From Terriglobia bacterium (GTDB lineage Bacteria > Acidobacteriota > Terriglobia > Bryobacterales > Bryobacteraceae), in NCBI GenBank assembly GCA_020073305.1, contig JAIQFK010000023.1, forward strand, positions 44,780 to 108,779: 64,000 nucleotides of DNA. The letters are read 5' to 3'. Shown here piece by piece: positions 53,697 to 63,378 of the stretch. The position numbers and the translations under genes were made by a program. Numbering within the stretch: position 1 is the stretch's first letter; every line of letters starts with the position of its first letter. The notes below the pieces were generated by a model. That model searched no databases. It was not told the origin of the DNA and saw nothing but the letters and a program-made list of their open reading frames with translations.

Positions 53697-55964
53697 TCAA
53701 GTCATGTTCAGGAGTTCCGGCCCGCCTGCCGCTACAAAGCTGGCGTGTGTGCGGGCCCGCTGTTGGTCCGTCCTCATCACCAGCGTTGAGTAACCGGGGA
53801 ACGACTGGAGCGGCGCCAGCCAGGCGTCCCGGGAGAGCGACGATGCGCACAAAAAACCGCCGTCCACCACCAGCGAGAGAACATCGAGCGCTCGTGCCGC
53901 CTCCGCGATCTGGGCCAGGTGCCGGGCCTCGTAGAACAGCGATTCCGGGTCTCTCCGCGTCATCTGCTCGCCGGCTTCGATCGCCGTTAGAGAGCCTTCG
54001 CGATCCCCCTCTAAGTAAGCTCTGAGCGACTGCATAATCGCTCGCACAGAACCCGTCGCGCCTCCGGACCGCTCGCGCGCCCGCAGCCGAGCCAGCGCTT
54101 CTTCCTTCTCGCCGAGCATGACCAACGCCGCGCAGTCGAGGTAATACCCGCCTTTCGGGCTCCCGTAAGACTCGATGGTCTTTTGATAGTCCCCGAGCAC
54201 GAAGTAGGTGTGCGAGACGCTCGTGACGATGTGCGAATCCAGATGCCGGGCGCGCTGGTGCGCCGCCACCGAAGCCTTCAGTTCGTCGCAATACCGGCAA
54301 GACTGCACCAGCCCAGCAAACAGGTCGGCATCGTTCCGCCGGAACCGCGCCCGCTCCCGCAGCCGTAGCATGGCCGACAGCGCGCAACCCCGGTCGCACT
54401 CGATCTGGGTGTACAGGTTGTGGGCAAGGGGGAGATTGGGGTTCAGTGCGAAAGCCTTGCGGAACGCGTCGTCGGCCCGCGTCAGGTTCTCCTCCGCATC
54501 CTCGCCGAACTTCTCGATGAACCGGTAGATCCGCCCCAGTCGCGCCCACGCCGGGGCGTACTGCTGGTCCTCCTCCAGACATTGGGTATAGAGTTCGCGA
54601 GCCAGGCGCATGTTATCCGGCGTCCGTACCTCCGCCACTTGGTTCGCCCTCAGGTAATACTGGTACGCGCTCGCCGTGGCGGGAATGTCATGCCGCAGGA
54701 TGCGGTGTTCCCGCTCGGTCAGGGGGAGCATCAGCGATTCCACGATTCGCCGCGACAGCTCGTCCTGAAGCTGAAACAGGTCCTCCATCCCTGCCACCGC
54801 GCTATCCGACCAGATCACCGCTCCTCCGGGCGCCTCCACGAGCTGACAGGTAACCCGCAGTTGCTCGCCGGCCCGCATCAGCGTACCCGCCAGGATCGCA
54901 TCCACCTCCGCCTCGGCCGCAATCCGCCGTGGATCGAGTGGCCCGTCGAACCTGGCCGCCACCAGGCTCGAGCGCACGATGATGCCGTCAGCGCCCGACA
55001 GTGAGCTGCTGATCGCATCCGGCAAGCTGTAGGCCAGGAAGTCGGTGTCCTGGTCTTTCCGCAGTACCCGAAAGGGCAGAGCAATCAGCCGGGTGACGGT
55101 GCGCCGCTCCACCGCCGCGGTCGCGCCCGCCGTCAGCGGCACGGCGCCCACCGCCATCCGCATCTCCCGTGCCGACCCGTAGCGGTCTTCCTTCCGCTTG
55201 GCCAGCGCCCGCCGGATCACCTGGTCCAGGGCTTCCACCTCCCGCGAGCCGGCCAACGGTGGCGGGTTGTGATGCGCCACCGCGTACAGCACATCGACCA
55301 CTGAAGCGCCATCGAACGGCCGCCTCCTTGCCAGCATCTCGTAAAGGATCGAGCCGGCAGCGAAGATATCCGCCGGCATGCCGGCCTCCTGCCCCTGCAC
55401 CTGTTCCGGGGCCATGTAGTGGGGCGTGCCGGCAATCAGCCCCGGGCGCGTCGTGAACGTCGCCGCGGTCTGCGTCCGCTCGCCATTTCCGACTCCGCCG
55501 GTCGCCACCCGCGCGAGACCGAAGTCCAGCAGCTTGACCCCGTGCGGCGTCAGGAAGACGTTCGAAGGCTTCAGGTCGCGGTGGATGATCTGGTGGGTGT
55601 GCAGCGCTTCCAGCGCCTCAAGGATTTGGCCGATTATCTCCACTGCGTCGGCGGCCGCAACCGGTCCACCCGCCAACCTCCGGTCCAGCGAGTGTCCCTC
55701 GAGCAGCTCCATCACCAGGAAGAGCCCCTCGCCTTCCTCGACCGCGTCAAATAGCTGGCAAATCCGCGGATGACTCACCCGGGCCAGCGACCGGGCCTCG
55801 CGCCAGAGCTGCTTCCGGCCTTCCGTGTTCTCGCTCGCACCTCGAATTGTCTTCATCGCCACGAGCCGGCCCAACCGGGTGTCTTCGGCCTTGTAGACGA
55901 CGCCCATGCCGCCCTCGCCAAGCTTCTCGAGGATCCGGTAGTGCGAGATGGTGGTGCCGGTCAT
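53697..55964 (-). CDS. Serine/threonine kinase with TPR sensor
   Basis: A 755-residue protein. An N-terminal Hanks-type kinase has GEGGMG at 16-21, K38, HRDLKPSN at 128-135, DFG at 147-149 and APEQ at 185-188. A central module (DAISSSLSGADGIIVRSSLV, then AEAEVDAILAGTLMRAGEQL) is the TolB-like/adenylate-cyclase-associated type, followed by tetratricopeptide-like repeats (QYAPAWARLGRIYRF). No membrane helix is visible. The ATG at 55964 is chosen over 56036 since the kinase opens there and GAGG lies nearby. Common in Acidobacteriota; targets unknown. Confidence 0.88.
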   Translation of the reverse strand: MTGTTISHYRILEKLGEGGMGVVYKAEDTRLGRLVAMKTIRGASENTEGRKQLWREARSLARVSHPRICQLFDAVEEGEGLFLVMELLEGHSLDRRLAGGPVAAADAVEIIGQILEALEALHTHQIIHRDLKPSNVFLTPHGVKLLDFGLARVATGGVGNGERTQTAATFTTRPGLIAGTPHYMAPEQVQGQEAGMPADIFAAGSILYEMLARRRPFDGASVVDVLYAVAHHNPPPLAGSREVEALDQVIRRALAKRKEDRYGSAREMRMAVGAVPLTAGATAAVERRTVTRLIALPFRVLRKDQDTDFLAYSLPDAISSSLSGADGIIVRSSLVAARFDGPLDPRRIAAEAEVDAILAGTLMRAGEQLRVTCQLVEAPGGAVIWSDSAVAGMEDLFQLQDELSRRIVESLMLPLTEREHRILRHDIPATASAYQYYLRANQVAEVRTPDNMRLARELYTQCLEEDQQYAPAWARLGRIYRFIEKFGEDAEENLTRADDAFRKAFALNPNLPLAHNLYTQIECDRGCALSAMLRLRERARFRRNDADLFAGLVQSCRYCDELKASVAAHQRARHLDSHIVTSVSHTYFVLGDYQKTIESYGSPKGGYYLDCAALVMLGEKEEALARLRARERSGGATGSVRAIMQSLRAYLEGDREGSLTAIEAGEQMTRRDPESLFYEARHLAQIAEAARALDVLSLVVDGGFLCASSLSRDAWLAPLQSFPGYSTLVMRTDQQRARTHASFVAAGGPELLNMT

Positions 55965-56072
55965 ACTCGCCTCGAAAGGATCTGGATGACCAACTCTGAA
56001 TCTCTGAATCTCTGAATCAGTGTACTGCCGCGCCATTCCCGAGACAATGCTGGCTTGGGTCTTTCTTTGACC

Positions 56073-56270
56073 ATGTCATCGCCTACCCGCAAGCAAGTCA
56101 CCTGGCTGCGATTCGGGATCGCGTGCGAGCGCGAGCACACGCTGGAAGAGATCGGGCAGGAGTTCGACGTTACGCGCGAGCGCATCCGCCAGATCGAAGC
56201 CAAGGCCCCGCGGCAACTGCGCGCTCCCGAGCGGGCGCGGCGCCTGCGGGCGTTGATGGCCGCGCGGTAA
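56073..56270 (+). CDS. Free-standing sigma-4 domain (partial rpoD copy)
   Basis: A 65-residue frame whose last 55 residues copy the end of RpoD. The DNA from 56108 to 56274 is nearly the same as 52871-53037. Over those codons I count twelve synonymous and two replacing differences (Gly to Ala; Leu to Pro in IEAKAPRQL). It has an ATG but no clear ribosome-binding site. It lacks regions 1 to 3, so it cannot be a sigma factor on its own; it could be a pseudogene, or a small protein that competes for -35 DNA, RNA polymerase or regulators. Confidence 0.5.
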   Translation: MSSPTRKQVTWLRFGIACEREHTLEEIGQEFDVTRERIRQIEAKAPRQLRAPERARRLRALMAAR

Positions 56271-56392
56271 AGCAGCCCGAGCCGAAGTCACAGGCGCCCT
56301 TCCCCGCTTCCCAACTAGCCTCGGGACTTTAGCCACAGGTGCCAAACTACCAATCCGAGATCAATCGCGGCCAATGTTGAAAACGCCCACCG

Positions 56393-58114
56393 TCACGGTA
56401 CCACCGGCAAGATGAGCGCCGAGGCATGCCGCGCATCGTGATAGATGGTGTTGTCGGCTTTGACCATGTTACCGGGGACGCCGGCGCTCTCGCCCGTGTT
56501 GAGGTTACGGTCGAAGCGCGGGAAGTTGCTGCTGGAGATCTCGACACGCAGCTTGTGGCCCGCCAGGAACACATTGCTGGTGTTCCACATGTCGATGCGA
56601 ATCTTGTAGACTTCGCCGGGCTTCAGCGGGTCAGGATGCGCGTGTGAGTGGCGATAGCGGGCACGCAGGATGCCATCCGTCAGGTTCTGCGCGAAACCGT
56701 TGGGCCAGACGTCGACGAGTTTCGCCGTGAAATCGGTATCGACGGCCGAAGAAGCCACGTAGAGCTCGGCGGCGATGGGACCGGTCACTTCGAAGTCGCC
56801 GGAAAACGCGGGCGTGGTGTAGACCAGCACATCGGGGCGCTCCTCAACGGTACGCTGGTCGAATGCGCCCGAGGGAAGGTGGTCGTTATCGCAACAGAGC
56901 CCGCCGCCGCGCGTGGGCACGGGATGGGCGGGGTCGTAGGTGTAACGATCGGCGCGCTCATCGGCCGGCGCCGAAGTACTCAGTGTGCCGTCTCCGGTTC
57001 GCGTATTGGCGGAGCCGCCGGAGCGCAGGTAGTAGTACGTCGACCGCGCCCGCGCCGGCGGCCAATCGTCTTCGTCACGCCAGACATTCTTGCCCATGAC
57101 AAAGATCTTCACGGGCTTGTTGCGCGCTTCGCCATTGTCGATACCGCGGAGCAAGTGATCGTACCACCGCAGTTGGTCGGCATCGGTATCTCCCTTGGCG
57201 GAAGCACCGAAGTCAATGTCCCCCGCTTTACCGTTGAACGGACCGTGATACCAGGGCCCGATCATGAGGCGCTGGCCGGGCACGCGCGATTTCAGGCCCA
57301 CATAGTTGCGGATGGTACCGCCTTGAAAGATGTCGTACCAGCCGCCAACACTATAGGCGGGCACCTTGAAATCGTCGTAGTGATCTTCGATGGACCATCG
57401 CCGCCAGTAGTCGTCGAAATCCGGGTGACGCAGCCAGTCGGCGAAATACGGCGCGAGGCTGGCGGGACTCGGCGCTTCGAAAAATGGATATTCGGTGAGC
57501 GGCAACTTCCATACCCAATTCAGCGCGTTATGCGACCCGTGCACCCGGCGGTTGAGTGTGTCTTCCGTGAGGCCGGACGTCCAGGATTCGTTGAACCACT
57601 GCTCAAACGCGCCGCCTTGGTACGTCCAGCCGTCGTGATAATTCGATGCCGTTACCACCGGGAACACCCCCGCGAGGTGTGGCGGGTGGGCGATGGCCGC
57701 GAGCATCTGGGTGGCGCCGACATAGGAGCCGCCGAACATCCCGACCTTGCCGTTCGAGTAAGGCAGCGCGGCGGCCCATTCCACCGTGTCATAGCCGTCG
57801 TCGCTTTCGTGCTTGAACGTGTACCATTCGCCGTCCGACGTAAAGCGCCCGCGTACGTCTTGCAGGATAACGACGTAGCCGATCGCCGCCGCGTGCCTGC
57901 CAAATCCTGAATCGCCGCTGCCTTTGTTGTACGGCGTGCGCTCCAGCAGAACGGGAAACTTGCCCTCGCCTTTCGGACGGTAAATATCGGCGCGCAACGT
58001 CACCCCGTCACGCGTTTTCATTTCGACGCCGCGCTCAATCGTGACTTCGTAAGGGTCACCGGCGAGCGCGAACGAAGCGCTTAACAGAAGTGTGACCGAA
58101 CAGAAGCGTAGCAT
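56393..58114 (-). CDS. CocE/NonD-family hydrolase
   Basis: A secreted 573-residue serine hydrolase of the X-Pro dipeptidyl-peptidase S15 / CocE type. Signal peptide: LLLSASFALA. Core: MKTRDGVTLRADIYRPKGEG, then LLERTPYNKG, YVVILQDVRGRFTSDGEWY, the nucleophile in MFGGSYVGATQ, and a C-terminal jelly-roll beginning FEVTGPIAAELYVASSA with HSHAHPDPLKPGEVYKI. It hydrolyses esters or acyl-prolyl bonds; substrate unknown. Confidence 0.88.
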   Translation of the reverse strand: MLRFCSVTLLLSASFALAGDPYEVTIERGVEMKTRDGVTLRADIYRPKGEGKFPVLLERTPYNKGSGDSGFGRHAAAIGYVVILQDVRGRFTSDGEWYTFKHESDDGYDTVEWAAALPYSNGKVGMFGGSYVGATQMLAAIAHPPHLAGVFPVVTASNYHDGWTYQGGAFEQWFNESWTSGLTEDTLNRRVHGSHNALNWVWKLPLTEYPFFEAPSPASLAPYFADWLRHPDFDDYWRRWSIEDHYDDFKVPAYSVGGWYDIFQGGTIRNYVGLKSRVPGQRLMIGPWYHGPFNGKAGDIDFGASAKGDTDADQLRWYDHLLRGIDNGEARNKPVKIFVMGKNVWRDEDDWPPARARSTYYYLRSGGSANTRTGDGTLSTSAPADERADRYTYDPAHPVPTRGGGLCCDNDHLPSGAFDQRTVEERPDVLVYTTPAFSGDFEVTGPIAAELYVASSAVDTDFTAKLVDVWPNGFAQNLTDGILRARYRHSHAHPDPLKPGEVYKIRIDMWNTSNVFLAGHKLRVEISSSNFPRFDRNLNTGESAGVPGNMVKADNTIYHDARHASALILPVVP

Positions 58115-58159
58115 GTCCCTGTAGTCTACACCCGCGGTTCCTACAGGCAGGATCGACTC

Positions 58160-60814
58160 TTACTCCTCGCGCAGCAGTGTCACAGGATCAAGGGACAGCG
58201 CGCGTTGCGCTGGAATCCACGTAGCCAGCAGCCCCAGCAACAACATGACCAGAACAACACCAGCCAGCACCAGCGGATCGCGGGGAGTTGCCTGATAAAC
58301 GATAGCAGCAAGCACCCGGCTTGCCAGTATTCCGAGGATCAATCCTGTGGCCGAACCAACGGCCAGCAATTTGAATGCCCGTCCCAACGCGGCCTGTAAC
58401 AATTCCGTACGCTGCGCGCCGAGGGCCACACGAATCCCCAAGTCCCGCAGCCGCCTGCTGACCGAGTAGGCAGCCATTCCAAAGATGCCCGTTATCGACA
58501 GCATGGCGCCCATCAGGCCCAGCACACCCAGCGACACCGTCGCCGCACGCGAAGGAAACAGAGTGAAGCCCAGTTGTTGGTTCCAGGTTTGGATGAAGAA
58601 AGGCAGCCCTCGATCCAGGCCCCGCAGTGTATTCTGTATGGCGGCAGCCAGTTGCAGCGGATCGCGGTTCGAGCGCACCACCAGGCAGGTCTCACTCGTT
58701 GGCGCTTGCAGGATGGGGAGAAACAGCGCCGGCTCTGGATCTTCGGTGAGGTTCAAATATTTTCCATCCTGGACAACCCCCACCACTTGTATCCGCGTTC
58801 CATCCCGTATCTTGAAATGTCCGCCCACTGCGCTTATTGTTGAGCCAAAGATTTTCCCGGCAAACTCCCGATTCACCAAGGCTACGCGTGGCGCGTCTTT
58901 ATCGTCATGCCAGGAGAAGGCCCTGCCCGCCAACAAGACTGTACCCGCCGCGTGGAAGTATCCGGGAGATACGTTGTACCTTATGGCTTTAGCAGCGGCA
59001 TTCGAGGGCCTCAGATCCGCCGTTTGGTCGGGAAAGACAAGCGAGGCGAACCCGCCCCCATTTAATGGTGGCCGACCAACGAATCCCACGGATTCTACGC
59101 CAGGAATCGTCTCCACGGCAGCCATCATGCGTTTTTGCATTTCGGGCACGCTGTCGCCGCGGTAACCTGCAATATTCAGATCGGTGTCTACCAGCATCGC
59201 GTTGCGCGGCTCAAAGCCGAAATTGCTGTGCAGCGAGCGCGCCAGTCCGCGCACCGCAACCATCGAAGAAGTGACCAGCACGGCACAGATTGCAATTTGA
59301 GCAACCAGCAACAGGTCCCGGAGGGTAATCCTCCGCCCAACCGTGCCGCTTGGCCCCGCTTTGACGATCTGGTAAGGATTGGCCCGAAGCACCTGGCGCA
59401 CGGGAACAATGCCGAAGAGGAGTCCGCTAACCAACGCCAAGATCAAAGCAATTGCGTAAACGTTCGCGTCCGGGCTCACGGGCACATTCGTGGGAAATCT
59501 GGGGACTGGATGCCATACGCTCAGTCCCCGCAAGAGGACGACGCTGCCCCATAGCCCGACCGCGCCTCCGACGAGTGAGATCAGCACGGCTTCGGTGAGT
59601 AATTGCCGTAGAATGCGGTTACGGCTTGCGCCCAGCGCGAGCCGCAGTGCTACCTCGCGGGAACGGTCAGCAGCGCGTGCGGCGAACAGGCTGCCCAAGT
59701 TGGCGCAGGCAGCCAGCAGAATCAGCCCCGCCAGCAGCATCAACCCCGTGAGGAATGCCCGCGTCGGACGGCCCAGATAGTTGCCATAGAGACCTGGACG
59801 AGCCAATAAGAAAGTCGTTCGGCCGTGGTCTCTGGGATAGGTCATTTCCAGATATGCGCCAATCGAGTTTAGATCGGCAACAGCTTGTTCCGGAGTGACT
59901 CCCGCCTTCAGATGCCCCACTGCCATGAATACCAAACTGGTCCCGCGCGCGTCGAGTGTATTCTTCCCTTCGACCTGCTCCTGGTTCACCATCGGCACAT
60001 AGAAATCGGGGGATATGAACAGCAGGGTCCCATTGAACTGCGGCGGCGCTACGCCGACGATGGTAAACGGATGTTTGTTTAGCCGGACGATGCGGCCCAC
60101 CACCCCAGGGTCATCTTGAAAACGGGTATGCCAATACCCGTGACTGAGCACGATGTACGGCGCGCTGTTAGGGCCATGCTCATCGGAACCGTGGAAGAAG
60201 CGGCCAATGTAGGGCTGAATGCCCAAGACGTCGAAGTAGTTCCCGCTCACTGCATCAATCCAGGCGCTGGATGGATTTTCGCCCGTGTCCAACCCCACTT
60301 GATCGATGGTAAAGGCTGCCAGACCCTCGAAGCTGCGGTTGCGATCGCGCAGGTCGACATAGTCGGGGTACGACTCCCACATGTTATGTTCGTTTCCATG
60401 CTCGATTCCGTAAAGGCTTTCCGCATGGGGCACATTCAGCGGGCGAAGGATCACCCCGTTCAAAACGCCGAAGACCACGGCGTTGGCGCCAATGGCCAAG
60501 GCCAGGGTCAAAATGGCGACGATGGTAAATCCGGGGGACTTGCGCAACACGCGAAGGCTGAAGCGCGCATCCTGTATCAGAATGTCGACAAACCTGCCGC
60601 CGAGCACGTCGCGGCATTCCTCCTTGAACCGCTCATAGCCGCCGAACTCGACGCGCGCCCGGCGCTCGGCTTCCGTGCGGGGAAGACCGGAACGCGCAAG
60701 ATCGTCGGCGCGGTGTTGGATGTGCGAGCGAAGCTCATCCTCCATTTCCCGGCTGATCCGGGAGGGCTGAAACAAAGTGGAAGCGAGAGAGCGAACAGAG
60801 GCGAAGAGTTTCAT
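58160..60814 (-). CDS. ADOP-type duplicated FtsX/MacB permease
   Basis: An 884-residue permease of the acidobacterial duplicated orphan permease type: two FtsX-like halves with eight helices. It has the typical cytoplasmic N-terminus (EMEDELRSHIQHRADDLARS and EAERRARVEFGG), then VRLNKHPFTIVGVAPPQFNG as periplasmic domain, RSREVALRLALGASRNRILR and RRLRDLGIRVALGAQRTELL as the two coupling loops. No ATPase gene is adjacent. The start overlaps the PadR gene by ATGA. Confidence 0.9.
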   Translation of the reverse strand: MKLFASVRSLASTLFQPSRISREMEDELRSHIQHRADDLARSGLPRTEAERRARVEFGGYERFKEECRDVLGGRFVDILIQDARFSLRVLRKSPGFTIVAILTLALAIGANAVVFGVLNGVILRPLNVPHAESLYGIEHGNEHNMWESYPDYVDLRDRNRSFEGLAAFTIDQVGLDTGENPSSAWIDAVSGNYFDVLGIQPYIGRFFHGSDEHGPNSAPYIVLSHGYWHTRFQDDPGVVGRIVRLNKHPFTIVGVAPPQFNGTLLFISPDFYVPMVNQEQVEGKNTLDARGTSLVFMAVGHLKAGVTPEQAVADLNSIGAYLEMTYPRDHGRTTFLLARPGLYGNYLGRPTRAFLTGLMLLAGLILLAACANLGSLFAARAADRSREVALRLALGASRNRILRQLLTEAVLISLVGGAVGLWGSVVLLRGLSVWHPVPRFPTNVPVSPDANVYAIALILALVSGLLFGIVPVRQVLRANPYQIVKAGPSGTVGRRITLRDLLLVAQIAICAVLVTSSMVAVRGLARSLHSNFGFEPRNAMLVDTDLNIAGYRGDSVPEMQKRMMAAVETIPGVESVGFVGRPPLNGGGFASLVFPDQTADLRPSNAAAKAIRYNVSPGYFHAAGTVLLAGRAFSWHDDKDAPRVALVNREFAGKIFGSTISAVGGHFKIRDGTRIQVVGVVQDGKYLNLTEDPEPALFLPILQAPTSETCLVVRSNRDPLQLAAAIQNTLRGLDRGLPFFIQTWNQQLGFTLFPSRAATVSLGVLGLMGAMLSITGIFGMAAYSVSRRLRDLGIRVALGAQRTELLQAALGRAFKLLAVGSATGLILGILASRVLAAIVYQATPRDPLVLAGVVLVMLLLGLLATWIPAQRALSLDPVTLLREE

Positions 60815-61152
60815 ACTTCCTCCGGTTGCGCGGCGAGGGCGCTGGCGATGGCGGCGGCGAGGCGATTCCAGCTGTCTGTTTCCTCCCGCAAGCGTTTGCG
60901 GCCCGCGGCGGTCAACTCGTAGAATTTGGCGCGCCGATTATTCTCAGAGGTGCCCCAACTGGTCTTCAGTAGTCCCTGGCGCGCGAGCCGAAAAAGTCCC
61001 GGATAGAGCGCGCCCTGTTCGATCAGGAGTGAGTTGTCGGAAATTTGCCCGATGCGCAGAAGGATCCCGTACCCGTGCAGCGGGCCAAGGGAAACCGCCC
61101 TCAATATCAGCAGGTCGAGAGTACCGGGAAGAAGCTGGGCCTTGACTGTCAC
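60811..61152 (-). CDS. PadR-family transcriptional regulator
   Basis: A 113-residue winged-helix regulator with the PadR pattern: LLPGTLDLLILRAVSLGPLH, YGILLRIGQISDNSLLIEQ, GALYPGLFRLARQGLL and a C-terminal helix. The GTG at 61152 with AGGAGG six bases before is chosen; the ATG at 61287 has no support and would lie upstream of the promoter. It represses, most likely, its own operon with the ADOP permease through the palindrome at 61158. Confidence 0.9.
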   Translation of the reverse strand: MTVKAQLLPGTLDLLILRAVSLGPLHGYGILLRIGQISDNSLLIEQGALYPGLFRLARQGLLKTSWGTSENNRRAKFYELTAAGRKRLREETDSWNRLAAAIASALAAQPEEV

Positions 61153-61157
61153 GATTC

Positions 61158-61176
61158 CTCCTAAGATCCTTAGGAG
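61158..61176. promoter_or_regulatory. PadR operator palindrome
   Basis: CTCCTAAG, ATC, CTTAGGAG: perfect eight-base arms. It starts right after the -10 element and overlaps the ribosome-binding site. A further half-like CCTAAG lies at about 61193, inside the promoter spacer. Fits autorepression. Confidence 0.7.
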
Positions 61177-61205
61177 ACTATAGCCGATCTTTCCTAAGCT
61201 GTCAA
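61177..61205 (-). promoter_or_regulatory. Sigma-70 promoter of the padR-ADOP operon
   Basis: On the minus strand TTGACA, 17 bases, TATAGT: a perfect -35, a -10 with five of six matches and ideal spacing. The leader to the GTG is only about 20 bases. Confidence 0.8.
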
Positions 61206-61701
61206 GGGGAGCAATTCGGTCCGGACTGCCAAAACGGCGTCGAATTGCCTGGCGTGTGGATCGACCTGGGACTGTGGAGCCGTTCACCTTTTTTGACTGG
61301 CGTTCCTATCCCCGCTGCAATCGCACCGCTTCGCTCAACGCGTTGCCGTTTTTGACTTCGCTCTCCTCGGCCGGCTCTGCCAGGTGTTTCTTGCTTTCGG
61401 GAATCCGGGGACCCGCGCGTGCAGGGTTCTCATGCGTCCGAGCGACTCGCCGATACCCCGACAAGGACTTCCACGGTTTGCGCATTTCCCGGCCAAGTGG
61501 CTAACTGTTCCCCGAGAGTCAACTTCGGTAGCCTCACTCGCTACGGAGCAATCCCACAACTAACGTTAAATGAGAGCTATGCCCGGCAAGTGCGATTTCT
61601 ATCGAATTTACTTCATTGGGATCTGCCGAATTACACCTTCAACGTGCGCTTGACGGTGAGGTCGTAGAGGCCTGACGAACGAGGCCGAAACCTCTCCATG
61701 A
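61206..61701. other. Intergenic region without supported gene
   Basis: About 500 bases. A plus-strand frame near 61560-61665 ends in DLPNYTFNVRLTVRS and a stop; it reads somewhat like a gene tail but has no supported start. Nothing else recognised. Confidence 0.4.
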
Positions 61702-63378
61702 TCATCGTGACCGGCGCTTCGCGCCTCCGGCATTCACCAAGCTTGGCACGGCCAATGGCGGCTGCCGGTAATGTGTAGCCTGCTCATAGGCGTATGCGTA
61801 GCCGATGATCCTGACCTCATCCCACGCGCGGCCTAGAATCTGTAGACCCTGCGGCAGTCCCTCACCTAAATACCCGGATGGCACTGACAAGGCCGGCCAC
61901 TGAAGGGCGCTCGCGACGCCGGCAATCGCGGGACCGCCACCGGATGCAGTAGGTCCCGCATTGGGCGCGGACTTGGGCTCGGCTGCAAGTTGTGTGTTGC
62001 GGTCGCCGTTGAGCGGCGGAAGCTGCGCCGCGGAGGGGAACACCACGGCGTCGATTCTTGCGGCGTTCATTGCCTTGGTGAAGGCATCGCGATAGCGCTG
62101 CTCGTTTTTTCCGGCCTCGATGGTCGCTGGATCTTCTTCGACCGGCTTGGACGCTGCGGCCGCTTCGAGCGTGGGCTGATGAAGCGGGTGCAAGAGTCCA
62201 GATTCGACGATTGCCTGCATGGATGCGTACGGAACTCCCGGATGTTTAGCGAACCATCTGGTAAGGTCGTCTCTGAACCGGGCTGGTGGGTTGGGGATTG
62301 GGCGTGGAAGCGAGTCGAGATCGGGAACGATAAAAGGGTCGACGACCTCGGCACCTGCGGCCTTGAGTTCTGCGATCGTGGTTTGGAAATGGGCGACAAT
62401 ACGCGGGTCGGTGACCTCCTTCGCAAAAATCTGACGCAGCACGCCAAGACGCGCCCCTTTCAGCGAGTCTCTCTTTAGGGCGGTCGCGTAAGTTGGAGGA
62501 ATGTGGTCCTGTGCTCCTGATGTTGCTGCGTCTTCCGGGTCCGTACCGACGATGACGTCAAGCAGCGTCGCCAGGTCGCTGACCGTGCGGGCCATCGGAC
62601 CGGGTGTGTCCCGCACGGAATTGAGGGGAACGATACCAGTCCGCGATGCAAGGCCGACCGTCGGGCGTAGACCAACCAATGCGTTAAAAGCGGACGGCAA
62701 GCGAACGGAACCGAGCGTATCCGTTCCGACGCCCACCACGCCGAAACTTGCCGCCAAAGCGGCGCCATTGCCCCCCGATGAACCGCCTGTCGCGTAAGCC
62801 GTGTTGTAAGGATTTCGTGTGTAGCCTGGAACCACTGAGTTGATGTTGTCCCCCGAGCCTCGGGCGAACTCGGAAAGGGAACTCTTCGCCAAGATGATGC
62901 CACCCGCGGCCCGGATTTTCTTCACCAGCGGAGCGTCTTCGGATGGGTAGTAGTTCTTCCATCCCTGAAATCCCGACGTCATCGGTAAACCCGCCACGTC
63001 AATGTTGTCCTTCACAATCACAGGGACTCCGTGCAGCGGACCTGCGGATTTGCCGGTTGCCTTGAGCGTGGCGTCCATCCGGTCTGCCTCCTCAAGAGCA
63101 TGTGGATTGACGGTAATGAGTGAATTAATCAACGGACCGCGCTTGTCATAAGCCGCGATACGATCCAGATGGGCCTGTGTAACGGCATGTGCGGTAGTTC
63201 GACCAGAACGGTACGCCGCTTCGAGTTCAGCGATCGAGATCTCCTCAACACGAATATTGTTGGTGGATGCCACACGTTGAAACGCTGCCAGACGGTGCAT
63301 TCGCGCCTGCGGGGCGAAAAAGTTCGATATTAATCCAATTAGAAATACTAGCCTAAACAGCCGTCTTGCCGCCGTCAC
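61702..63378 (-). CDS. Secreted amidase (amidase-signature family)
   Basis: A 558-residue amidase with a GTG start and N-terminal signal (LFRLVFLIGLISNFFA). Ser-Ser-Lys catalysis: K123 in VIVKDNIDV, the cis-Ser in ATGGSSGGNGAALA and S224 in GTDTLGSVRLPS. The usual GTDTGGS has Leu in place of the first Gly of that loop. Ends with a basic tail. Substrates of these enzymes are broad carboxamides. Confidence 0.87.
   Translation of the reverse strand: MTAARRLFRLVFLIGLISNFFAPQARMHRLAAFQRVASTNNIRVEEISIAELEAAYRSGRTTAHAVTQAHLDRIAAYDKRGPLINSLITVNPHALEEADRMDATLKATGKSAGPLHGVPVIVKDNIDVAGLPMTSGFQGWKNYYPSEDAPLVKKIRAAGGIILAKSSLSEFARGSGDNINSVVPGYTRNPYNTAYATGGSSGGNGAALAASFGVVGVGTDTLGSVRLPSAFNALVGLRPTVGLASRTGIVPLNSVRDTPGPMARTVSDLATLLDVIVGTDPEDAATSGAQDHIPPTYATALKRDSLKGARLGVLRQIFAKEVTDPRIVAHFQTTIAELKAAGAEVVDPFIVPDLDSLPRPIPNPPARFRDDLTRWFAKHPGVPYASMQAIVESGLLHPLHQPTLEAAAASKPVEEDPATIEAGKNEQRYRDAFTKAMNAARIDAVVFPSAAQLPPLNGDRNTQLAAEPKSAPNAGPTASGGGPAIAGVASALQWPALSVPSGYLGEGLPQGLQILGRAWDEVRIIGYAYAYEQATHYRQPPLAVPSLVNAGGAKRRSR

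Noticed and set aside
61560..61670. Plus-strand tail DLPNYTFNVRLTVRS
   Set aside because: No start, no upstream similarity; could be chance.
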